This document shows positions 7,197-14,947 of a DNA stretch of 25,538 nucleotides, in pieces. Origin of the DNA: Candidatus Dojkabacteria bacterium UBA2222 (GTDB lineage Bacteria; Patescibacteriota; Dojkabacteria; SC72); the NCBI GenBank assembly GCA_002328465.1, contig DCUE01000065.1:143-25680 (forward strand), in the 5' to 3' direction. The translations under genes were made by a program, and so were the position numbers. The notes beneath the pieces are model-generated. The model saw only the letters and a program-made list of their open reading frames with translations. It did no database searches and had not been told where the DNA came from. Every line of letters starts with the position of its first letter. Position 1 is the first letter of the stretch.

Positions 7197-8669
7197 TTAG
7201 TAAAAAAGATCTCTCTTACATCTCTCTACCTTTTCTGCAAGACCTGGATCTAACTTTATTTTTTTAGGAATAGCCTCACAGGCGAACATAACGGTTGTAT
7301 GATCTTTTCTCCCAACGATTTTTGCTACATTCTTTAAAGATATTTCCAATTCTGTTCTGAGTAAATACATTGCTACCTGTCTTGCAGTAGCTATACTATC
7401 CGTTTTTCTAGAACTTCTTAAGAACCTAATTGAAATGTCAAAGACAGAAGAGACCACTTCTAATAACCTTTCTGGAGTAACTCTCCTTCTTTTACTTTCA
7501 ATATCAACTTGTAAGATTCTCGCGACCTCCTCATATGATGGAACCTCTCCTAGCTTAGTAAGAGTTATTACTTTGTTTAGAGCACCTTCCAACTCTCTTA
7601 CACTACTCTCTATATTCTTGGCTATTAATTCTAAGAAGAGATCAGGAACGGTAACTCCCTTCTCTAACATAATTTGCTTTAGAATAGCAAGCCTCGTCTC
7701 ATACTCTGGTGCTTGTATATCGCACACCATACCGCCTTCGAATCGCGTTCTTAATCTGTCTGTAATATTTTTGATATCTCTAGGTGGCCTATCCGAAGCT
7801 AAGATAATTTGCTTGTTTGCCTGATATAGTGTGTTAAAAGTATGGAATAGTTCCTCTTGAGTCTTTGGATATGCTTCTACAAATTGTATATCGTCAATAA
7901 TTAGGAGATCTACCTCTCTATACTTACTTCTAAAATCCTCGTTCTTTCTTGTTCTAATAGCTTCTATCATCTCATTTAAGAACTGCTCTATAGAAACATA
8001 TGCGATATTTCTGTCTGGGTTTTTTCTTAAAACTTCATTACCAATTGCTTGCATAAGATGTGTCTTGCCTACACCTGTACTACCGTAATAGAAGACAGGA
8101 TTGTATGACTTCGCAATACTATCATTATCCAAATCCGAAACAACAGACTGTGCAACAGCCTCTGCCAATCGATTGTTTGACCCTATTACGAAGTTCTTGA
8201 AAGTATATCTAGGATTTAATCGGGCTCTCTTAACGGCATCTTCGTACTTCTTCTTGTCTCCCTCCATCTTTGTAAAGAGATCCATTATTGGGTTACCTGT
8301 GTTTGTAACAAATTTGTACCTCTCTCTTGGCTCTTTCGCTTCACTTGCTTTAACAATCATTTCAATTTGCAAATTCTGTCCAGTGGCTTTTGTTAAGCAG
8401 CTTTGAAGGAACTTATTATAATCTCTAAGTATAGCTTCTCTTTTAAATTCATTAGAACAGGAAATAGTAGCAACCCCATTTTGAACCTTCTCAAGGTATG
8501 TACCAGCAAACCAAGAATCATACTCTACCCTATCTAAAACCATCCTTAAATTTTCAGTAACAATTTTCCAAACATCATCCGTATCTATATCTTGAATGGA
8601 AATTTCTCCCTCTCTTATTTCTAGCTTGGGAATGTTATCTGCGTATTTTTCGAAATCAATTTTATCCAT
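7197..8669 (-). CDS. dnaA: Chromosomal replication initiator protein DnaA
   Basis: AAA+ initiator that binds DnaA boxes at oriC, melts the origin and loads the helicase. The 490-residue protein shows all four domains. Domain I (about 30-105) has the WF pair in YDSWFAGTYLE; a short linker follows at 107-150. Domain III carries Walker A GSTGVGKT (196-203), Walker B LLIIDD (255-260), the DRLRTRFEGG arginine-finger motif (304-313) and sensor 2 RELEGAL (358-364). Domain IV (about 395-490) carries the DNA-binding signature with VGRKDHTTVMFA (452-463), a small variation on the usual GGRDHSTV. The N-terminus is extended by about 30 residues before domain I. It sits directly beside the predicted origin, with dnaN downstream and rpmH divergent. 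Confidence 0.99.
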   Translation of the reverse strand: MDKIDFEKYADNIPKLEIREGEISIQDIDTDDVWKIVTENLRMVLDRVEYDSWFAGTYLEKVQNGVATISCSNEFKREAILRDYNKFLQSCLTKATGQNLQIEMIVKASEAKEPRERYKFVTNTGNPIMDLFTKMEGDKKKYEDAVKRARLNPRYTFKNFVIGSNNRLAEAVAQSVVSDLDNDSIAKSYNPVFYYGSTGVGKTHLMQAIGNEVLRKNPDRNIAYVSIEQFLNEMIEAIRTRKNEDFRSKYREVDLLIIDDIQFVEAYPKTQEELFHTFNTLYQANKQIILASDRPPRDIKNITDRLRTRFEGGMVCDIQAPEYETRLAILKQIMLEKGVTVPDLFLELIAKNIESSVRELEGALNKVITLTKLGEVPSYEEVARILQVDIESKRRRVTPERLLEVVSSVFDISIRFLRSSRKTDSIATARQVAMYLLRTELEISLKNVAKIVGRKDHTTVMFACEAIPKKIKLDPGLAEKVERCKRDLFY

Positions 8670-8677
8670 ACTTTTAA

Positions 8678-8683
8678 AGTATA
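8678..8683 (-). promoter_or_regulatory. Possible -10 box of dnaA
   Basis: TATACT on the minus strand, one mismatch to TATAAT, ends 8 bases before the dnaA ATG, which would give a nearly leaderless transcript. An alternative is TTGACT at 8712-8717 with TATGTT 18 bases downstream. Neither is decisive. Confidence 0.35.
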
Positions 8684-8890
8684 TATAAACATATTAATAA
8701 CAAGTGAGGGCAGTCAATGGTCGATTGGGACTAATACTCCTATTATATTCATTTCTTAAAAGATGTGGATAGAGGGGAAGCTACTCAAGGGAAAGGTGCA
8801 TTACATAAGCGTTTTTGGAAAGTTATATTTTATCTATCCGAGATATACACATGTGGAGGAAAATTTCTTAAGATAAAAATAATATAATAT

Positions 8891-8920
8891 TTGCCATATC
8901 TCTATAAGGTAATATATAAT
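8891..8920 (+). promoter_or_regulatory. Sigma-70 promoter of the rpmH operon
   Basis: TTGCCA (8891-8896, five of six to the -35 consensus), an 18-base spacer and a perfect TATAAT (8915-8920). Transcription should start near 8927, giving a leader of about 20 bases. This is the best complete -35/-10 promoter in the window. Confidence 0.75.
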
Positions 8921-8946
8921 AGGTCTGTTTCTAGAATAACAAAGAA

Positions 8947-9129
8947 ATGAAAAGAACATATCAGCCTAAAAATTTAAAAAGAATTAGAAAGTTTGGATTC
9001 AGAGCAAGAAATAAAAATGCTTCTGGAAAAGCACTCCTTAAAAGACGAAGAACAAAAGGTAGAAAATTCTTAACAGTAAGTAACGAATACAAACTTAAAA
9101 GAAAGAGACCACTATCTAGAGCTAGGTAG
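8947..9129 (+). CDS. rpmH: 50S ribosomal protein L34 (bL34) with C-terminal extension
   Basis: Small basic protein of the large ribosomal subunit. The N-terminal MKRTYQPKNLKRIRKFGFRA and the central RRRTKGRKFLTVS are diagnostic for bL34. The protein has 60 residues, whereas the family is usually 44-47; the extra residues are a basic tail after FLTVS (SNEYKLKRKRPLSRAR). It is the first gene of rpmH-rnpA-yidD-yidC-khpB, the classical order beside dnaA, and has its own strong promoter. No SD is present before the ATG. Confidence 0.98.
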   Translation: MKRTYQPKNLKRIRKFGFRARNKNASGKALLKRRRTKGRKFLTVSNEYKLKRKRPLSRAR

Positions 9130-9142
9130 TGTATACTAAAAT

Positions 9143-9472
9143 ATGCTTCCCAAAAAGAACCGACTGAAAGATAAATATTTTAAGGAGCTTTACCAACGAG
9201 GTAGAAAGTTTAGAGGGGAGTACGGTATGTTAATAACCCAAAAATCTCCAGAGATAGAAGAACCTCAATTTGCATTTGTAGTAAGCAAGAAGATTGGAAA
9301 TGCTGTTCAAAGGCATAGGATGGTTAGAATATTAAGAGAGTTAGCACGAGAAAAAATCCCAGAGGTAAGAAGTAGTAGTTTTCTCTATGTTGCATATATA
9401 TACTGTAACGAATATGAAAAATTGGAAAAAGATTTTAACAAACAGTTTACTGATGCCATTCGAAGTTCTTAA
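9143..9472 (+). CDS. rnpA: Ribonuclease P protein component
   Basis: Protein subunit that helps the RNase P RNA bind and mature precursor tRNAs. The 109-residue protein shows the family core: the start LPKKNRLKDKYFKELYQRGRK with a conserved aromatic/basic pattern, FAFVVSKKIGNAVQRHRMVRILRE (residues 43-66) carrying the signature arginine-rich helix, and a C-terminal helix. The usual RNR motif (AVxRNRIKR) is AVQRHRMVR here, a conservative change at the Asn. It lies 13 bases after rpmH. TATACT ends 5 bases before its ATG, so a separate internal start is possible. Its last 20 bases overlap the chosen yidD start. Confidence 0.96.
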   Translation: MLPKKNRLKDKYFKELYQRGRKFRGEYGMLITQKSPEIEEPQFAFVVSKKIGNAVQRHRMVRILRELAREKIPEVRSSSFLYVAYIYCNEYEKLEKDFNKQFTDAIRSS

Positions 9473-9713
9473 AAGATTTGAGTTAATGCTGATTAAGCTT
9501 TATCAGAAGACTCTTTCTCTTGACCATGGATACTTAGGGAAAACGAACCCCAATCTTAGAGCATGTAAATTCAACCCAACCTGTTCGGAGTATGGGTACG
9601 GCGTGATTGAGAGATTTGGGATATTCAAGGGCAATTATCTTGCAATAAAGAGAGTTTTTAAATGTAACCCTTGGAGTGAGCCAGGGCAATATGATCCAAT
9701 ACCTGAAAAATAG
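9453..9713 (+). CDS. yidD: Membrane protein insertion efficiency factor YidD
   Basis: Small membrane-associated protein linked to YidC-dependent insertion. The diagnostic segment CKFNPTCSEYGYGVIERFGIFKGNYLAIKRVFKCNPW is present (key features: the C-x6-C-S-x-Y core, the FG-x-x-KG turn, and the RVxKCNPW motif), and it ends with YDPIPEK. I chose ATG 9453 (86 residues, close to the 85 of E. coli YidD), overlapping rnpA by 20 bases; ATG 9486 would give 75 residues, and the open frame extends further upstream inside rnpA. An insertion of about ten residues (LDHGYLGKTNPNLRA) sits between the YQKTLS helix and the cysteine motif, longer than in Proteobacteria. Confidence 0.93.
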   Translation: MPFEVLKRFELMLIKLYQKTLSLDHGYLGKTNPNLRACKFNPTCSEYGYGVIERFGIFKGNYLAIKRVFKCNPWSEPGQYDPIPEK

Positions 9714-9725
9714 TTAAGATTGATG

Positions 9726-9731
9726 TATAAT
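9726..9731 (+). promoter_or_regulatory. Possible -10 box before yidC
   Basis: TATAAT preceded by GATG, in the 52-base gap between yidD and yidC; the same GATGTATAAT occurs before tRNA-Ser(CGA). It would give an internal start with a leader of about 28 bases. No -35 is clear. Confidence 0.4.
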
Positions 9732-9765
9732 GCTCTAGATTTTTAATATTTTCTTTATTATCAAT

Positions 9766-10608
9766 ATGTTATCAACAATTTGGAATACAGTACTCTTCTA
9801 TCCGTTTCTTAACTTAATGATAATTCTCTATAACTTTCTTGGAGAAAACTTAGGTTTTGCAATATTAGGTATTGCTGTTATAGCAAGAATCTTAATGATA
9901 CCATTGGTTAAAAGACAAACAGAGATGACAAAGAAAATGGCATCTCTTAAACCTCAAATGGACGAGTTACAGAAGAAATATGCAAACAACAAAGAGAAAC
10001 TATCCCAAGAGCAGGTAAAGTTGTATAAAAAAGTTGGATATAACCCACTAGGTTGTATAGGTACTTTCATTCCCCAGTTAATAATACTTTCTGTTTTAAT
10101 AGCTGTTATTAGAGCTGTTACATCAAGTAGTCTTGATGGACTATATCCATGGGTAAAAGAGCTTACAGGTATTGTAGAGGGGGCAAGTATAAACACGAAG
10201 TTCCTCTTTTGGGAACTAACAAGTTCGTATAAAGAAGTTGCAGCAGAGTTTGGAAATTTCTCAATGAAGAGCCTACCATATATTGGACTATCTCTACTTG
10301 TTGGAGTTACCCAGTATTTCACCTCCGTTTTTACACAAAAAATGCAGAACCTTTCTGCTCCTGCGAAGAAGGTTGAAAAAGGTGGCTCTCAGACAGAAGA
10401 GCTACAAGCTAAAATGCAGAAATCAACAATCCTTTTACTTCCCCTTATGACAGTATTCTTTACAATAAGTATGCCGGCCGCATTGGGTTGGTATTGGATG
10501 ATTCAATCCCTACTTTTAGTTGTACAGTATCTTTCTTTGGATTTTGATAAGGCAAAGAAGGGAGTTCAAAATCTTTGGGATATCCTAGTGAAGAAGAATG
10601 AAAAATAA
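9766..10608 (+). CDS. yidC: Membrane protein insertase YidC/OxaI family
   Basis: Inserts and folds membrane proteins, alone or with the Sec translocon. The 280-residue protein is of the short type, without the large periplasmic P1 domain. The hydrophilic-groove arginine is visible as Arg41 in IAVIARILMIPLVKRQ. The cytoplasmic hairpin QTEMTKKMASLKPQMDELQKKY (51-72) follows, then the helices around 100-120, 168-190 and 220-255, including the PLMTVFFTISMPAALGWYW motif typical of the last two helices. It lies in the standard place between yidD and khpB. The start codon region reads ATGTTATCAACA, which coincidentally contains a TTATCAACA DnaA-box match (9769-9777). Confidence 0.97.
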   Translation: MLSTIWNTVLFYPFLNLMIILYNFLGENLGFAILGIAVIARILMIPLVKRQTEMTKKMASLKPQMDELQKKYANNKEKLSQEQVKLYKKVGYNPLGCIGTFIPQLIILSVLIAVIRAVTSSSLDGLYPWVKELTGIVEGASINTKFLFWELTSSYKEVAAEFGNFSMKSLPYIGLSLLVGVTQYFTSVFTQKMQNLSAPAKKVEKGGSQTEELQAKMQKSTILLLPLMTVFFTISMPAALGWYWMIQSLLLVVQYLSLDFDKAKKGVQNLWDILVKKNEK

Positions 10609-10625
10609 ATTTTTATGATACTTAA

Positions 10626-11144
10626 ATGGAAAAGATTGTTAAAGCAGAATTAGACTCCCTACTCTCTCTTTTGGATATTGAGGCAGAGTATGAGTTCAAA
10701 ATGGAAGAGGTAGATGATGTTAAATATTTTAAAATATCTTTCTCTGGAGAGAATTTAGGATATTTAATAGGGAATCATGGGAAACATTTAGAATCCGTTC
10801 AGTATGTATTTAGCATGATGTTAAGGAACAAACTACCAGAAGGAACTAATTACAGAGTAGTTCTAGATGTTTGCGGGTATAAAGAGGAGAAAAATAGAAA
10901 GATTGAGAGATTGGCAATGCAAAAAGCAGACGATGCGAGGATTCTTGGAGAACCGATTGAATTACCAGCAATGAATCCTTCTGACAGAAGAACGGTTCAT
11001 GTTACCCTACAGATGTTTGATGATATAAAAACAGAGAGTGTTGGTGAGGGGGAAGATAGAAGAGTTAAAATAATCCCTGTCTCTGACAAAGAGATACTTC
11101 CTACTGTTAACGAAGAGGAAAAAGAGGAAGAGAGCGAGGAATAA
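10626..11144 (+). CDS. khpB: RNA-binding protein KhpB/Jag (KH-R3H)
   Basis: Cytoplasmic RNA-binding protein known as Jag, SpoIIIJ-associated protein or KhpB. The 172-residue protein has a KH domain with GYLIGNHGKHLESVQYV (GxxG at 49-52) and an R3H domain with NPSDRRTVHVTLQ (Arg121 and His125 form the R-x3-H motif), ending at VKIIP. An acidic tail (EEEKEEESEE) closes the protein. The N-terminal Jag_N domain of Firmicutes homologues is missing, as is common in compact versions. It begins 17 bases after yidC. TATGAT ending 6 bases before the ATG might be an internal -10 box for a leaderless start. Confidence 0.95.
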   Translation: MEKIVKAELDSLLSLLDIEAEYEFKMEEVDDVKYFKISFSGENLGYLIGNHGKHLESVQYVFSMMLRNKLPEGTNYRVVLDVCGYKEEKNRKIERLAMQKADDARILGEPIELPAMNPSDRRTVHVTLQMFDDIKTESVGEGEDRRVKIIPVSDKEILPTVNEEEKEEESEE

Positions 11145-11205
11145 GCAGGTTGTATAAAGATTTTACCCTACTCTTTTTGAGTATAAATCTCGAGGAGATA
11201 TTCTT

Positions 11206-11307
11206 GTGCAAAAATCCTCAAAACGGCTAGTTTTATCAAAGAAATATCAGAGATTAATGTTACAGGATGATACGATAGAATCCCTATTTCAAGGGGTTCT
11301 CTTTTAA
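11206..11307 (+). CDS. Possible small ORF with SD-like site (33 codons, doubtful)
   Basis: In the spacer after khpB, CGAGGAGAT (11191-11199) is followed 8 bases later by GTG and 33 codons (product begins QKSSKRLVLSKKYQRL after the start and ends ESLFQGVLF). The frame is open upstream to a TAA near 11155. It overlaps the end of the convergent membrane gene by 24 bases. The SD-like motif is unusual in this window, but an open frame of this size can occur by chance. It may be nothing, or a decayed gene end. Confidence 0.2.
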   Translation: MQKSSKRLVLSKKYQRLMLQDDTIESLFQGVLF

Positions 11308-11868
11308 TAGGCCAATCTTGCCGATTACGATAGATACAACTAAGGCTATCCATAGTAAGTATTCAGGGTATGCAACAAACTTGAAATCAACAAAGCATAT
11401 AACAAGGAAAGATACTACTAGAAGAGAAGTAAAGAGTATTGATAAAGGTAGAAAGAGTCCTTTCTTTAATTTTCTTACAATCAATAATCTTGTAAGGGGA
11501 TATACAAGAAGGAAAGTAAGAGCAAACCCCCAATGTAATACCCTAGAGAAGGTCCACATCGGTAATCCAGACGAAGGAAAGAGTCCTATCCCAAGTAGAG
11601 CAAAAGATGAAAAAGCATGGTAGTTGTAAAGTAACTTACCTACCCTCTTGTATATAGGGTTCGTAATAGAATCAAGCCCACAAAGCAATCCGGTAATAAC
11701 AGCAGAGATACTAAAATAGGTGCTTGTTTCTAGGAGTACACCGTAATCGCTAATAGCAAAACCCTCTCTTAAATCTAAAAACTCATAGATCCCAATAGGA
11801 AAGATACCTAAGAGGGATAAAGTTGAGAGGGTAAAATATATTATCCCAATGATATCCAACATATACAT
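11284..11868 (-). CDS. Hypothetical six-TM membrane protein (DUF998-like?)
   Basis: A 194-residue protein (192 if the second ATG at 11862 is used) with about six hydrophobic helices: residues 4-25, 48-65, 82-97, 107-125, 139-160 and 165-183. Between helices the motif NYHAFSSFALLGIGLFPSS, followed by RVLHWGFALTFLLVYPL, recalls DUF998-type proteins, in which a small Gly/Pro-rich loop and a His-containing helix alternate; this is a weak match. No catalytic motif is obvious. It stands alone on the minus strand, convergent with khpB. No SD is seen. A weak TGTTATCTT box lies 7 bases before the second ATG, so the shorter form may be the real product. Confidence 0.65.
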   Translation of the reverse strand: MYMLDIIGIIYFTLSTLSLLGIFPIGIYEFLDLREGFAISDYGVLLETSTYFSISAVITGLLCGLDSITNPIYKRVGKLLYNYHAFSSFALLGIGLFPSSGLPMWTFSRVLHWGFALTFLLVYPLTRLLIVRKLKKGLFLPLSILFTSLLVVSFLVICFVDFKFVAYPEYLLWIALVVSIVIGKIGLLKENPLK

Positions 11869-11901
11869 AAAGATAACATTTGAAAAAAACTTTGTATATA
11901 T

Positions 11902-12819
11902 TTATAGATTCCTGAAGACCTGTATTAAAATGAAAACAAGGTACAAGAGAAGAAGAACGAAACCTTCCCTTCTACTAATAAAATATTTTTTGCCTATTAA
12001 TCCGAAAATAAACAATAAGACAGCTGCAAAGAAGACGAATACCAACTCAAGTTGAAAAGGTGCGAAGTCAAGAGGAGCAATAAAGGAGAGAATACCTGGG
12101 ATGAATAGGATATTAAACATATTAGAACCTACCAAATTTCCCAACCCGATATCTTCTCTCCCCATTTTCAACGAAGTTAATAGAGTAATAAATTCTGGCA
12201 GGGATGTACCAAGGGCCAAGATGAAGTAACCAATGAGTACTTCGGGGAGATTAAGCTGGGTGGTAACTTTTAAAATACTATCAATACAGATTCTACTGAA
12301 CAAAATAATCAAAGCTAAAGAGCCCACAAGGAAGAAATAATTAAGTTTGACAATTTTGAACTGCTTCTCAGAGTGATTATTCTTGTTAACAATAAATGCA
12401 GCAATTAAGAAAATACACACAAAGAGAACACCGACAAAGACCGAGGTTACAAAAACATTGGCCACTAACAATAAAAGAGAACCAAACGTAATTAATAAAA
12501 GTAGTGGGATATTGAAATTGGTATCCCTCTTTTTCAGTTTATATTTTCGGAGGAGAGCAAGGAAGCCAAGAACAAGGAAGATGTTGGATATATAGCTACC
12601 AATTACACTTGAGATTGCAATTTCTTGATGTCCCAGAGTTACTGAATATATAGAGGTCGTTAGTTCTGGTAAACATGTTCCAAAGGATACAAGTAAAAAT
12701 CCGACAAAGAATCCGCTTAAGTTGAATTTCTTTGCAAAGGAGGCGGACTGATTAATAAAGACCTCTGCCATTTTCATAATAACTAACAGAGAGACAATTA
12801 TTAAAAAGAAATGCAACAT
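11902..12819 (-). CDS. CaCA-family cation/Ca2+ exchanger (YrbG-like)
   Basis: Integral membrane antiporter of the calcium/cation exchanger family, expected to export Ca2+ in exchange for Na+ or H+. The 305-residue protein has about ten helices arranged as two inverted halves, each with an alpha repeat: GTCLPELTTSIYSV (47-60) and GTSLPEFITLLTSL (204-217). The Glu of each LPE motif is the ion-binding acid. The second repeat is followed by a canonical GNLVGSNMFNI, while the first has SVIGSYISNI, departing from the consensus GN...SN. The central loop (about 145-158) is short and charged. It lies downstream of two tRNA genes. The ion preference is inferred from the family. Confidence 0.93.
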   Translation of the reverse strand: MLHFFLIIVSLLVIMKMAEVFINQSASFAKKFNLSGFFVGFLLVSFGTCLPELTTSIYSVTLGHQEIAISSVIGSYISNIFLVLGFLALLRKYKLKKRDTNFNIPLLLLITFGSLLLLVANVFVTSVFVGVLFVCIFLIAAFIVNKNNHSEKQFKIVKLNYFFLVGSLALIILFSRICIDSILKVTTQLNLPEVLIGYFILALGTSLPEFITLLTSLKMGREDIGLGNLVGSNMFNILFIPGILSFIAPLDFAPFQLELVFVFFAAVLLFIFGLIGKKYFISRREGFVLLLLYLVFILIQVFRNL

Positions 12820-12903
12820 ATTTACTAGTAAGATTAATATTTACTTCTAGATTACATATTGTATCAGAAATAAAGGGAGAGGAAATAGAGTTCAAACGAG
12901 AAA

Positions 12904-12990
12904 CGGAGAGAGTGGGATTCGAACCCACGGTACGATTTCTCATACGCACGCTTTCCAAGCGTGTCCTTTCGGCCGCTCAGGCATCTCTCC
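12904..12990 (-). tRNA. tRNA-Ser(GGA)
   Basis: Minus-strand cloverleaf with acceptor GGAGAGA/TCTCTCC, discriminator G, anticodon arm CACGC-TTGGAAA-GCGTG (anticodon GGA, UCC/UCU codons), T arm GTGGG-TTCGAAT-CCCAC and a long variable arm. Length is 87 bases and CCA is not encoded. It shares most of its acceptor and T arm with the tRNA-Ser(CGA) at 3717. It lies 5 bases downstream of tRNA-Arg. Confidence 0.96.
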
Positions 12991-12995
12991 CAATT

Positions 12996-13069
12996 TGTAC
13001 CCGGCCGGAATCGAACCGACAACCTACTGCTTAGAAGGCAATTGCTCTATCCGATTGAGCTACGGGTAC
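12996..13069 (-). tRNA. tRNA-Arg(TCT)
   Basis: Minus-strand cloverleaf of 74 bases: acceptor GTACCCG/CGGGTAC, discriminator A, D arm GCTC/GAGC, anticodon arm ATTGC-CTTCTAA-GCAGT with anticodon TCT (AGA/AGG arginine codons), T arm GTCGG-TTCGATT-CCGGC. CCA is not encoded. It is first in a two-tRNA unit with tRNA-Ser(GGA). Confidence 0.96.
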
Positions 13070-13080
13070 ATAAACATGCC

Positions 13081-13089
13081 ATTTTATCA
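13081..13089 (-). promoter_or_regulatory. Extended -10 promoter of the tRNA-Arg/tRNA-Ser unit
   Basis: TGATAAAAT on the minus strand (extended TG plus TAAAAT, one mismatch) ends 11 bases before the mature tRNA-Arg 5' end, predicting a leader of about 5 bases. Confidence 0.5.
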
Positions 13090-13112
13090 ATAAATTGAAT
13101 CAAAATAAAGCT

Positions 13113-14945
13113 TTAATCCTCTATTTCTAGTTCGGATATAGTTATTAGAATACCCCCTCTTCTATCTGGGAACCTCTTTAGGAAGGCTGGATAATTTATT
13201 GGATTAAATACAACCTCAGCTTTCTTTTCAGAGTATTTGAGGGAATTTATATAATCTTTTCCTTCATCCCAACTTTTTCCCCTAAGATCGGCAACTAACT
13301 GTTCTTTATCAATTTTTGGTTTAATTGTTGCTTTAGCTACAATCTTAATCTTAACAATGTCTTTTGCTACAGATTCGATAGTTACCTTTTTCTCTATTTT
13401 ATCTCCTAAAACAAGTTCTAAATCTTTCTCACTCTCGAAAAGATTCTCTTCTTCAGCCTTCTCTCTAAGAAGGTCTCCTAGTTTCTCAGCTAAACCAGTC
13501 GTTTTGTAATAGGTTGCAGTCCCTTTTATTGTTAGATCAAGATTAACTGTAGTTGCTTCAGCTCCAACCTTTTTATCTGTTTTTATACTGCTTTTATCTA
13601 CCTCACTTAGGATAGTATCTTCAATAATTTCCCAACCTCCTCCACTCTCTCGTAGAGCAGATTTAACCTCTTCGATAGCAGTTGTACTTAACTGCTCTAC
13701 CGCATTGTCGACATCAAGTTGTGAGAGGACTGTATATTCAACCTTTGTTCCTCCAGAGAAAACAGTAGAACTCTTAGCAAAGAGTGTTTCTGTAGAGTAT
13801 CCCTGTACTGAGAAGCTTTTCCCAATGGTAGTGAAGTTATATACATCTCCAAATTCTTTTGCAACGACAGGAATACTTGTTAACATGAGGGTTGTATCAC
13901 ACCCTAATTCAGCTCCACTTACAAGGCTATAGGAGTAATTGTCTGAAGTGGTCGTTACAGTATGTCCTGCAGGGAGAGTAATTTTTGGAGTACTCTCATT
14001 ACATTCAACATCATAGACGATATTAATCTTCCCTGTGGCCTTCTCTCCTTTGTATGCTTTGCCCGTGGCAGTAATACTGTCTGATAAGCTCTTACTTTCC
14101 TCTTCGGTTTTGATTGGAACTTTTAGGTTTTCAAAATCAATTTCTTCAATATTCTTATCACCTGTCAAAATATTTTCTACCTCTACGGTCTTTGATGCGA
14201 CAAAGATTTTTACTTTTACGAGTGTTCCAAATTGGTTATACAAGAGGAAACCCAATATTGAAAGAAGTATCAAAGGTACGAAGATGAAAATCAATATCTT
14301 TCCTAACTTCTTTTTGTTTATGAACTTTAATTTATCCCCAATATTTATTCTTGGCTTTCCTATTTTAGGGATGAGAGACTTTCTTAAGTTTGAATTAGAA
14401 ATACTTGCTTCTGCCAAGCTTTCATTCTCAACCTCTTTAAGTGGTATGTCCTGATCTATTGAGATAAAAGATTTCTGAGGTTTAGTTCCTCGCTTATCAA
14501 TATATCCAGGGGTAATTCTCTCCTTCTCAATATTATCTTCGACTTTCTCTTCAAAGATTTCTTTTTCATCTTCCTTTATGATTACTCTCTCAAGGGTTTT
14601 CTTTTTTTCTAGCTTCTCCCTTTTTCTTACCTGTATCATTTCAAATGCCTCTTCCCATTCATACTCTGTAGGATTTGTTGGAGTGTCAATACTCTTTATA
14701 TTTGCAAGTTTAGCATTACGTATACCCGTTGGATTTTGTATTATTTGAGCAATCAGTAACTTCCCCTCTCTCTCGGCAGCTTCTTGAAGGACCTTAAGAT
14801 TTATTGGGCTAATTAATATGTCCGTTTGTTCTGTAAACGTAAGAACAATTCTCTCTGCTTTACTTCTGTGAATCTCTCTTACTAGATCAGTTAATTCATG
14901 AGAACTGTCTATTATAATTTTTGATGTAGCAATTTTGTCTTCCAT
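13113..14945 (-). CDS. Single-pass baseplate J-like surface/envelope protein
   Basis: A 610-residue protein of the kind often labelled baseplate J/gp47-like in Patescibacteria; its function is not established. The N-terminal cytoplasmic domain (about 10-90, numbered from ATG 14945) contains AERIVLTFTEQTDILISPIN and a second alpha/beta half with EREGKLLIAQII. A long charged linker (about 95-210, KREKLEKKKTLERV) follows, then one membrane helix (about 215-237, ILIFIFVPLILLSILGFLLY), and a large beta-rich exported part (245-610) with repeated Thr/Ser/Lys-rich segments. I chose ATG 14945 rather than the in-frame TTG 14960. With ATG the gene starts 2 bases after the FtsA-like stop (TAAATATG), so the two are translationally linked. 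The C-terminal segment LPAGHTVTTTSDNYSY resembles baseplate-J-type modules. A structural role at the cell surface or in pilus assembly is inference. Confidence 0.75.
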   Translation of the reverse strand: MEDKIATSKIIIDSSHELTDLVREIHRSKAERIVLTFTEQTDILISPINLKVLQEAAEREGKLLIAQIIQNPTGIRNAKLANIKSIDTPTNPTEYEWEEAFEMIQVRKREKLEKKKTLERVIIKEDEKEIFEEKVEDNIEKERITPGYIDKRGTKPQKSFISIDQDIPLKEVENESLAEASISNSNLRKSLIPKIGKPRINIGDKLKFINKKKLGKILIFIFVPLILLSILGFLLYNQFGTLVKVKIFVASKTVEVENILTGDKNIEEIDFENLKVPIKTEEESKSLSDSITATGKAYKGEKATGKINIVYDVECNESTPKITLPAGHTVTTTSDNYSYSLVSGAELGCDTTLMLTSIPVVAKEFGDVYNFTTIGKSFSVQGYSTETLFAKSSTVFSGGTKVEYTVLSQLDVDNAVEQLSTTAIEEVKSALRESGGGWEIIEDTILSEVDKSSIKTDKKVGAEATTVNLDLTIKGTATYYKTTGLAEKLGDLLREKAEEENLFESEKDLELVLGDKIEKKVTIESVAKDIVKIKIVAKATIKPKIDKEQLVADLRGKSWDEGKDYINSLKYSEKKAEVVFNPINYPAFLKRFPDRRGGILITISELEIED

Positions 14946-14947
14946 AT

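Larger units (their letters stand above)
8670..8946. other. Divergent dnaA/rpmH control region
   Basis: 277 bases without a firm gene. It contains the rpmH promoter on the right, candidate dnaA promoters on the left, and TGTGGATAG at 8764-8772, which is one mismatch from a DnaA box and could serve DnaA autoregulation. An open frame of 37 codons (8763-8876, plus strand, ATG start) lies in the middle; with no SD or other support it may be chance. Confidence 0.55.

Noticed and set aside
8763..8876. 37-codon plus-strand frame between dnaA and rpmH
   Set aside because: No SD, no dedicated promoter, and such lengths arise by chance in six frames; mentioned in the control-region entry only.
9769..9777. 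TTATCAACA at the yidC start
   Set aside because: It lies in codons for LST at the protein start; a single copy there can be chance.
11168..11353. 61-codon minus-strand frame
   Set aside because: Overlaps the end of the six-TM protein gene in another frame, no start signals, unprotein-like composition.
12752..12958. 68-codon minus-strand frame
   Set aside because: Overlaps tRNA-Ser(GGA) and the exchanger start; RNA gene shadow.
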